NCBI RefSeq assembly: GCF_003058325.1
Contig: NZ_CP028843.1
Location: 270,501 to 334,500, forward strand
Direction of reading: 5' to 3'
Origin: Methylobacterium currus
Lineage (GTDB): Bacteria; Pseudomonadota; Alphaproteobacteria; Rhizobiales; Beijerinckiaceae
Length of the DNA stretch: 64,000 nucleotides
Part shown: one piece after another, positions 58,593 through 64,000 of the stretch
Layout: each line of letters opens with the position of its first letter
Numbering within the stretch: the stretch's first letter is position 1
The notes under the pieces: model-generated
Seen by the model: the letters and a program-made list of their open reading frames with translations, nothing else
What the model was told of the DNA's origin: nothing
Databases searched by the model: none
Translations under genes and position numbers: made by a program

Positions 58593-59912
58593 TCAGGCGG
58601 TGAGCTGGGCCTGCCAGCGCGCGTCGCGCGGCGAGGGGCGGCGGTGGAGGCGGCGATCGAGGAGGATCCGGGCCTTCTCGGCCTCGCCGGCGCGCATCAG
58701 GGCGACGAGGAGCGTGTCCTCGATCACCTCGCGCTGGGCGCCGCTGCCGCCGAGGCGCACGACCTCCCCCGCGACCGGTTCGAGGATCCGGGCGCAGGAA
58801 CCGTAATCCCCCTCCGCGAAGGCGAGGGCCGCGCGGCAGATCGCCGGCACCACCGGCCCCGCCGCGAGGGTCCCGGCCTCGACGAGGCCGGTCAGCGCGT
58901 CGATGCGTCCCTGCGCCGCCGCCCGGTCGCCGGTCGCGGCGGCGAGCAGGCCCATATGCGCGTCGGCGAAGCCGAAGCCGGCCTTGACGTAGTAGGGCGC
59001 CGCATAGGCCCGGACCTCGTCCCACAGGCCCGCCGGGACCGCATGCCCGTAGGCGCCGAGGCGCCAGAGCAGCGAGACCGTGTCGGTGATGACGTTGAGC
59101 GAAAGCCCCGCGGTCACCCCGGGCCGGACGTGCTCGGCGTAGATCGCCAGCGCCCCGTCCGGGTCGCCGCGCTCCAGCGCCGCGAGCGCCGCGTGCCAGG
59201 CGATGTGGCCGTGGAGGAGGCCCGAGCGGTCATAGGCGGGCAGCCAATCGGCGATCAGCGCCTCGGCCTCGTGGCCGGCCCCGTCCTCGAACAGGGCGTG
59301 CGACAGGGCATGGGCGCCGTTGGCGTTCTCGCGCCGCAAGGCGAAGCCCTGCTCGGCGAGCGCCCGTCCGCGGGCGACCGCGCCGTTCTCGGTATGGGCC
59401 CAGCCGCGATAGGTCGTGAACCACCAGTCGTCGGGCTCGTAGGCGTGGGCGTGGCGCTCGCAGAGATCGACCCGGGCCTGGTCGTGGTCGGCCCGGCCGG
59501 AGAAGGCCAGGAGCCCGAAGGCGCCGAGCGGCAGCGACAGGATCAGCGCGTCCCGCGGCCACGATTCGGCATGGGCGAGCGCCCGCGCGAGCGCCGGCCC
59601 CGACTGACCGTCGATCGCGAGCGACAGCACCGCGACGTGGCTGCGCTCCCGCTCGGTCCCGCCCCGCGCCACGCAGTCTGCCGCCCTGGTGATGCTGGCC
59701 CGCGCCGCCGCCGATTCGACGCGCATCGCGTGCAGGCGGGCCCGGGCGGCATGGGCGAGGGCGAAATCCGGATCCGCCGCGATCGCCGCGTCGAGCGCAT
59801 CCGCGGCGCCCGGCCAGGCGGCGAGCAGGAGGTCGACGCCGGTGCGGTAGCACTCGGCGGCGCGGTCGGAGCGGGTGGAGAGGGGCAGGCCGCGGCGGTC
59901 GCGGTGGGCCAT
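58593..59912 (-). CDS. TPR-like protein (TTC38 family)
   Basis: A 439-residue, all-helical protein with repeated Ala-rich helix pairs resembling tetratricopeptide repeats, close to the TTC38-like group (features: DPDFALAHAARARLHAMR, DWWFTTYRGWAHTENG, NAHALSHALFEDG-like). No signal peptide. These proteins probably mediate protein contacts; function unknown. The start at 59912 (ATGGCCCACCGC) is preceded by AGAGAAG. It heads a leftward unit with the MFS gene and is divergent from an AraC regulator that may control both. Confidence 0.72.
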   Translation of the reverse strand: MAHRDRRGLPLSTRSDRAAECYRTGVDLLLAAWPGAADALDAAIAADPDFALAHAARARLHAMRVESAAARASITRAADCVARGGTERERSHVAVLSLAIDGQSGPALARALAHAESWPRDALILSLPLGAFGLLAFSGRADHDQARVDLCERHAHAYEPDDWWFTTYRGWAHTENGAVARGRALAEQGFALRRENANGAHALSHALFEDGAGHEAEALIADWLPAYDRSGLLHGHIAWHAALAALERGDPDGALAIYAEHVRPGVTAGLSLNVITDTVSLLWRLGAYGHAVPAGLWDEVRAYAAPYYVKAGFGFADAHMGLLAAATGDRAAAQGRIDALTGLVEAGTLAAGPVVPAICRAALAFAEGDYGSCARILEPVAGEVVRLGGSGAQREVIEDTLLVALMRAGEAEKARILLDRRLHRRPSPRDARWQAQLTA

Positions 59913-60038
59913 GATGGTGTTCTTCTCTCGCGGCGGCCTGAAGCAGCAGAATTCTTCTCCTGCATAACGGAGCCTGGACTGTCCGTATTTCGACGGGGCG
60001 CCAATCCGTGTAGACGAGCCGCCAAACTGGAGCCCTGC

Positions 60039-60833
60039 ATGCAGTGGGAGTCGATCGAGACGCCGCCCGAAGCGGCGGCGCCGCAGCCGCTGACGGTGCG
60101 GGCGCAAGAAATTCCGGCGCGCCATTCCTTCCCGGAGCACGCGCATGGATGGCATCAGGTCGTCTACGCCATCTCCGGGGTGCTGACCGTGGCGGTGGCG
60201 GGCCGGTCCTTCGTGATCTCGCCGGAGCAGGCGGTGTGGCTGCCGACCGGGCACCGGCACCGGGTCGGCTCGCTCCTCGGCGCCGAGTTCCGTAGCCTGT
60301 GGATCGCCGATGCGGCCGGGCGCGGCCTGCCCGGGGATCCGACGGTGATCGGCGTCTCGGCCCTGCTCCAGGCGCTCATCGTCGAGGCTGCCGCCATCGA
60401 CGGGCAGGACGACGCGGATGGCTATGCGGGCCGTGTCGCCGGCCTGATCCTCGACCAGCTCCGCCGCGCCGCGCCGCTCCCCGGGGCGCTGCCCTGGCCG
60501 CGCGGCGGCCCGCTGGCCGGTCTGTGCGAGGCGCTCTACGCCGAGCCGGCCGATTCCCGGGGGCCCGAGGAATGGGGCCGGGCGCTCGGCCTGTCGGGCC
60601 GCACGCTCGCCCGGCGCTTCGAGGCCGAGCTCGGCATGAGCCTGCGCTCCTGGCGCCGGCGCCTGCGGCTGTTCAAGGCGATCGAGCTGATGGGCGGCGG
60701 GCTGGACGTGACGCAGACCGCGCTGGCGCTCGGCTACGGCTCCACCTCGGCCTTCGTGTTCGCGTTCCGGAGCGACATGGGATGCGCGCCGCAGGCCTAC
60801 ATGCGCGGGAGGTCGGCGGGCCTGCGGCCGTGA
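60039..60833 (+). CDS. AraC family transcriptional regulator
   Basis: A 264-residue regulator with an N-terminal cupin-like sensor domain (SFPEHAHGWHQVVYAISGVLTVAVAG, residues 30-55) and a C-terminal pair of helix-turn-helix motifs (GLSGRTLARRFEAELGMSLRSWRRRLRLFKAIELM and VTQTALALGYGSTSAFVFAFRSDMG). It is divergent from the TPR-MFS unit, with 126 bp between the starts, so that unit is its likely target. The long open frame upstream belongs to the other strand's genes and is rejected. Confidence 0.88.
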   Translation: MQWESIETPPEAAAPQPLTVRAQEIPARHSFPEHAHGWHQVVYAISGVLTVAVAGRSFVISPEQAVWLPTGHRHRVGSLLGAEFRSLWIADAAGRGLPGDPTVIGVSALLQALIVEAAAIDGQDDADGYAGRVAGLILDQLRRAAPLPGALPWPRGGPLAGLCEALYAEPADSRGPEEWGRALGLSGRTLARRFEAELGMSLRSWRRRLRLFKAIELMGGGLDVTQTALALGYGSTSAFVFAFRSDMGCAPQAYMRGRSAGLRP

Positions 60834-60920
60834 GGGCCCGAGCCGTCTTTCAAACAGCATCGTCACCCGGGCGGAGGGATCCCGCGCCGGACGACCTGGA
60901 TCCTCAGGCGAGTTGAAATG

Positions 60921-60945
60921 AAAAAGGCCGGCGCAAGGCCGGCCT
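60921..60945 (-). terminator. rho-independent terminator of the L,D-transpeptidase gene
   Basis: Read leftward, AGGCCGGC and GCCGGCCT pair around CTTGC and are followed by a run of five T (AAAAA at 60921-60925 on the plus strand). It lies 30 bp beyond the stop at 60975. Confidence 0.8.
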
Positions 60946-60974
60946 CTCCCATTATCAAGATGATGCCGCGCCGC

Positions 60975-61598
60975 TCAGCGCTGCACGATCACCTTCGTGC
61001 CGACCTTGGCGCGGGTGTACAGGTCCATCACGTCGTCGTTGGTCATCCGGATGCAGCCGGAGGAGACGGCGGTGCCGATGGTCTCGGGCTCGTTGGAGCC
61101 GTGGATGCGGTAGAGCGAGCCGCCGAGATACATCGCGCGGGCGCCGAGCGGGTTCTCCGGGCCGCCCTTCATGTAGCGCGGCAGGTCGGGCCGGCGGCGG
61201 ATCATCTGGGCCGGCGGGCGCCAATCGGGCCACTCGCGCTTCATCGAGATGGTCTGCACGCCGCCCCAGGTGAAGCCCGGGCGGCCGACGCCGACGCCGT
61301 AGCGCATGGCCTGGCCGTTGCCGAGCACGTAGTAGAGGCGGCGCTCGGTGGTCGAGACCACGATGGTGCCGGCCCCGTAGGGGCCGGAATACGCCACCGT
61401 CTCGCGCGGGATCGGGCTCAGCTTCGGCACCGAGGCGTCGAGCGGGTCGGCCGCGGCGGCGGGGGACCGCACCGTCACGGAGAGCGGCTGGTCGAGGGGC
61501 TGACGGGTGAGCGGGTCGATCTCGTAGGCGGCGGCGGGCGCCGCCCAGGCGGTGACGGCGCAGACCAGCCCGGCCAGGGCAGGAACGAAGCGGCGCAT
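60975..61598 (-). CDS. L,D-transpeptidase (YkuD domain)
   Basis: A 207-residue secreted peptidoglycan crosslinking enzyme. Signal peptide to about residue 24 (VCAVTAWAAPAAA). The YkuD catalytic motif is complete: His166 in IHGSNEPETIG and Cys182 in SSGCIRM. It forms 3-3 crosslinks or attaches outer-membrane proteins to the cell wall in the periplasm. The ATG at 61598 is chosen because it gives a normal signal start; the frame extends upstream without protein-like sequence. Single gene with its own terminator. Confidence 0.9.
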   Translation of the reverse strand: MRRFVPALAGLVCAVTAWAAPAAAYEIDPLTRQPLDQPLSVTVRSPAAAADPLDASVPKLSPIPRETVAYSGPYGAGTIVVSTTERRLYYVLGNGQAMRYGVGVGRPGFTWGGVQTISMKREWPDWRPPAQMIRRRPDLPRYMKGGPENPLGARAMYLGGSLYRIHGSNEPETIGTAVSSGCIRMTNDDVMDLYTRAKVGTKVIVQR

Positions 61599-61803
61599 GG
61601 AAGCCTCTTGCAGGGAACAGCTTGGACGGGACGCGCAGGGCGAAGACGGTGCGAACGCGACCGGCACCGTACGGCGGAACCAATAGCCAAGCCGTAAACG
61701 CCCACGATCCAAAGCCAAGCTTAAATCCGGCGCAGCTTCGCGGTTGCGAAGATGGCGTTGTGCCCGCGCCACACCGTGGCGGCACGGACACGTTTCCGAA
61801 ACG

Positions 61804-62448
61804 TTAGCGCAAGGCCGCGAGGGTGCGGCGGGCGCGCTCGGTGATGGCGGAAAAATTGCCGGCGCGGATCTCGGCCTCCGGCGCCAGCCACGACCCGCCC
61901 ACCGCCGCGACGTTCGGCAGGGCGAGCCAGGCCTTGGCGTCGGCCTCGCCGATGCCGCCGGTGGGGCAGAAGCGGGCCTGCGGGAACGGTCCGCCGAGGG
62001 CCTTGAGCGCCGCCATGCCGCCCGCCGGCACGGCGGGGAAGAACTTCGCCACATGGAAGCCGGCGGCGAGCACCTGCATCAGGTCGGAGGGCGTGGCGAT
62101 GCCGGGCATGAACACCATGTCGCTGGCAGCGGCCGCCCGCAGCAGCTCCGGCGTCGCCCCGGGGCTGAGCGCGAAGCGGGCGCCGAGGTCGTGCGCGGTC
62201 TCGAGGTCGGCCGGCGTCAGGACCGTGCCGAGGCCCACCACTGCCTCCGGCACCTCGGCCATGATCGCGCGGGCCGCGTCCCGCGCCACCGGCGTGCGCA
62301 GGGTGATCTCCAGGGTGGTGATGCCGCCCGCCACCAGGGCGCGGGCGAGCGGCACCGCGTGGGCGAGCTCCGGCACGGTGATGACGGGGATCACCGGCGA
62401 GGCGGCGAGCAGCGCGTCGAGGCGTTGGGCGCGGGTCTCGGTTGTCAT
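61804..62448 (-). CDS. eda: 2-keto-3-deoxy-6-phosphogluconate aldolase
   Basis: A 214-residue class I aldolase that cleaves KDPG to pyruvate and glyceraldehyde-3-phosphate, the last step of the Entner-Doudoroff route. The catalytic residues are Glu47 (TLEITLRT), Arg51 and the Schiff-base Lys135 (FHVAKFFPA). Its ATG overlaps the kdgK stop by four bases (ATGA). With kdgK upstream it serves catabolism of 2-keto-3-deoxygluconate. Confidence 0.92.
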   Translation of the reverse strand: MTTETRAQRLDALLAASPVIPVITVPELAHAVPLARALVAGGITTLEITLRTPVARDAARAIMAEVPEAVVGLGTVLTPADLETAHDLGARFALSPGATPELLRAAAASDMVFMPGIATPSDLMQVLAAGFHVAKFFPAVPAGGMAALKALGGPFPQARFCPTGGIGEADAKAWLALPNVAAVGGSWLAPEAEIRAGNFSAITERARRTLAALR

Positions 62449-63383
62449 GGGCGGTCCTGTTCGGTTGCGAGCGGGAGGTCGGGCATCGCCGCCCGGGGGA
62501 TCACGGCGCCGCGATGGCCGATCACGGTGCCGGCGAGGCGGTGGCCGCACGCGGCGGCCTCGGCGGGCGGCCGGCCGGCGAGGCGGGCCGCCATGTAGGC
62601 CGCCGCGAAGCTGTCGCCCGCCGCGGTGGTGTCGACGATCGCCGCGACGGGCGGGGCCGGCACCGTGACGTCCTCGGTCCCGGCGAGCACCCGGACGCTC
62701 GGCGGCGAGCCGCCGCCCTTCAGCACGATCTCGCAGCGGCCGTGATGGCGCAGCACCTCGTCCTCGCCCGCGGGCCCGTAGAGCCATTCGAGGTCTTCCG
62801 CAGACGCGAAGATCAGGTCGGCCGCCGCCATCGCGTCGCGGAAGGCGTCCTGCGCCTTCGCCTTGTCGGGCCAGCCGCGGGGCCGGTAGTTGGTGTCGAA
62901 GGCGACCCGCCCGCCCTTGGCCTGGACCGCCCGGCAGGTCTCGGCGAGCGCCGTCCGCCCGGCCTCGCCGTAGAGCGACAGGCTGATCCCGGAGGCGTAG
63001 ACGAGGTCGTAACCGGCCAGGGCTCCTTGCGTCTCGGCGGCGCCCGGGCCGGAGAACAGGTCGCGGGCGGCGGCGCTGTCGCGCCAGTAGTGGAAGCTGC
63101 GCTCGCCCGTGTCGTCGGTGCGGATGATGTAGAGCCCCGGCATCCGCCCGGGCAGGCGCCGCACCTGGCCCGTGCCGACCCCCTCGGCGGCCCAGGCCGC
63201 CAGCATCTCCTCGCTCCACGGATCGTCGCCGAGCGCCGTCACGTAATCGACCGCGACGCCGAGCCGGGCGAGGTAGAGGGCGGTGTTCAGCGTATCGCCG
63301 CCGTAGCCGCGCAGCAGGCTGCCGTCGGGCCGTTCCGACAGCTCCATCATGCACTCGCCGATGCAGGCGACCCTCGTTGCCAT
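62445..63383 (-). CDS. kdgK: 2-keto-3-deoxygluconate kinase
   Basis: A 312-residue PfkB-family kinase that makes KDPG for the aldolase encoded next. The N-terminal MATRVACIGECMMELSERPDG, GGDTLNTALYLARLG (30-44) and the C-terminal catalytic DTTAAGDSFAAAYMA motif with its aspartate base are typical. FDTNYRPRGWPD matches KdgK proteins specifically. The start at 63383 is at the usual distance from the first strand. First gene of the two-gene kdgK-eda operon. Confidence 0.9.
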   Translation of the reverse strand: MATRVACIGECMMELSERPDGSLLRGYGGDTLNTALYLARLGVAVDYVTALGDDPWSEEMLAAWAAEGVGTGQVRRLPGRMPGLYIIRTDDTGERSFHYWRDSAAARDLFSGPGAAETQGALAGYDLVYASGISLSLYGEAGRTALAETCRAVQAKGGRVAFDTNYRPRGWPDKAKAQDAFRDAMAAADLIFASAEDLEWLYGPAGEDEVLRHHGRCEIVLKGGGSPPSVRVLAGTEDVTVPAPPVAAIVDTTAAGDSFAAAYMAARLAGRPPAEAAACGHRLAGTVIGHRGAVIPRAAMPDLPLATEQDRP

Positions 63384-63892
63384 CGTGATCGTTCCCCTCG
63401 CCCCCGGGCCGGTCGACGCTGCCGGATCGCGCGCGATGCCCTCCTCTCCCCACCCGAAATCGGGACTGCCCGACTTCGCTCTTCGCTTGCGGATCCCGGG
63501 CTTGCTCGGGGATCCGTCGGGGATCGGCGACGCTCGCGAGAACCCGACAAGGCCGTCCCCACGAAACCAAGCCGCCATCGCCTATCGACCGCCTGCGCGT
63601 TGTCAACGGCCCAGGCCCGTCGCGCGCCGTCGCTGCCCTTGGGTGACTTTTCCCTTGGGTTAACTCTTGAACGGTACGCGGATAGCGCTAGAAGCGTTGA
63701 CCCAGCGTCGCCTTCGGGTGATCGCAGCGACGAGCCCGCGACGGTGTGAACCCGCCGCGGACGACAACCCGACGCTCCCCCGGCTCGGCCGGGATGGGCG
63801 GCGGGAGGAATGGTTCGACACCACAGCGCAGCCGCCGATCACGTCAGACATCCGGGATCGCCAGACCCCTTCGTCTTTCGGAGTTGCCCGTC
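63384..63892. other. intergenic region of 509 bp
   Basis: No convincing gene; a 63-codon minus-strand ORF (63660-63851) is Arg/Ser-rich without start signals. A palindrome with arms CGGATCCC (63490-63497) and GGGATCCG (63509-63516) sits in the left half, similar to GGATCCC-type motifs elsewhere in the window. Promoters for kdgK (leftward) and the partial gene at 63893 should lie here. Confidence 0.4.
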
Positions 63893-64000
63893 ATGCCCAT
63901 CTACCGCCTGCTCTCCGCGTCCCGCGACCGAAGCGACGCCGTCCCGCTTCGCGATCTGTCGATCGAGGCGCCGACGGTGCGCCACGCCGCCGCCCGCGTG
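63893..64000 (+). CDS. partial small hypothetical protein, runs off the window
   Basis: An open frame of 36 codons from an ATG to the window end, beginning MPIYRLLSASRDRSDAVPLR. No signal peptide. Incomplete at the 3' end, so no family can be assigned. The even G/C use at third positions suggests a real coding start. Confidence 0.45.
   Translation, partial: MPIYRLLSASRDRSDAVPLRDLSIEAPTVRHAAARV

Noticed and set aside
57552..60833. A 1093-codon plus-strand open frame ending in the AraC gene
   Set aside because: Its first 800 codons are antisense to the MFS and TPR genes, Arg/Gly-rich and without motifs; only the part from 60039 is a gene.
63660..63851. A 63-codon minus-strand ORF
   Set aside because: No start signal, Arg/Ser-rich and no recognisable feature.

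Overview
The window is GC-rich throughout (third codon positions almost all G/C). Gene content fits an alphaproteobacterium of the Methylobacterium/rhizobial group: a rhizobial-type glycerol ABC operon (glpSTPQUV), the imuA-imuB-dnaE2 mutagenesis cassette behind an alphaproteobacterial SOS box, GANTC (CcrM-type) sites, and a repABC-type partition module. A replication origin lies near the middle, so I infer that the window comes from a megaplasmid or chromid (or an integrated one) rather than a main chromosome. Species assignment is inference.

Layout. 0-5.2 kb: aldo/keto reductase, a short-chain dehydrogenase broken by an amber codon, a divergent TetR regulator with an operator-like palindrome pair, a HigB-HigA toxin-antitoxin pair and an aromatic amino acid decarboxylase. 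5.5-14.8 kb: small secreted proteins, a Tat-exported PhoX/DUF839 protein, a three-subunit molybdenum aldehyde oxidoreductase (paoABC type), a D-2-hydroxyacid dehydrogenase and a TerB-like protein. 15.4-19.7 kb: alkanesulfonate uptake and desulfonation operon (FMN reductase, ssuA, ssuC, ssuB, ssuD). 19.9-25.4 kb: SOS-controlled imuA-imuB-dnaE2. 25.8-27.1 kb: an intact IS5-family element with CTAG target duplications.

27.1-32.3 kb is the replicon control region. Two clusters of iterons face each other across about 500 bp packed with GANTC sites, followed by an AT-rich stretch, the gene for a RepA_C-type initiator, and repB and repA partition genes. Three copies of a 16-bp palindrome match the repABC parS consensus; one copy lies inside repB. 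The initiator is not a RepC, so partition and initiation modules appear to come from different plasmid families. A DUF1612/HTH protein of a family known from rhizobial plasmids lies 8 kb away.

32.3-39.8 kb: PPOX flavoprotein, an EamA exporter divergent from a LysR regulator, a C45-type Ntn hydrolase, and a cell-surface glycan cluster (two GT2 glycosyltransferases and an ABC exporter). 41.4-52.1 kb: an orphan ParD-like ORF, then glpR, glpD, glpSTPQUV and glpK, a complete system for glycerol uptake, phosphorylation and oxidation. 52.1-64 kb: a beta-hydroxyacid dehydrogenase, a polar amino acid binding protein, a soluble MCP-PilZ chimera preceded by a perfect CtrA-type site, moaA divergent from a DUF971 gene, an MFS transporter, a TPR protein divergent from an AraC regulator, an L,D-transpeptidase, and kdgK-eda. 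A partial gene runs off the right end. No tRNA, rRNA or CRISPR array was seen by eye.
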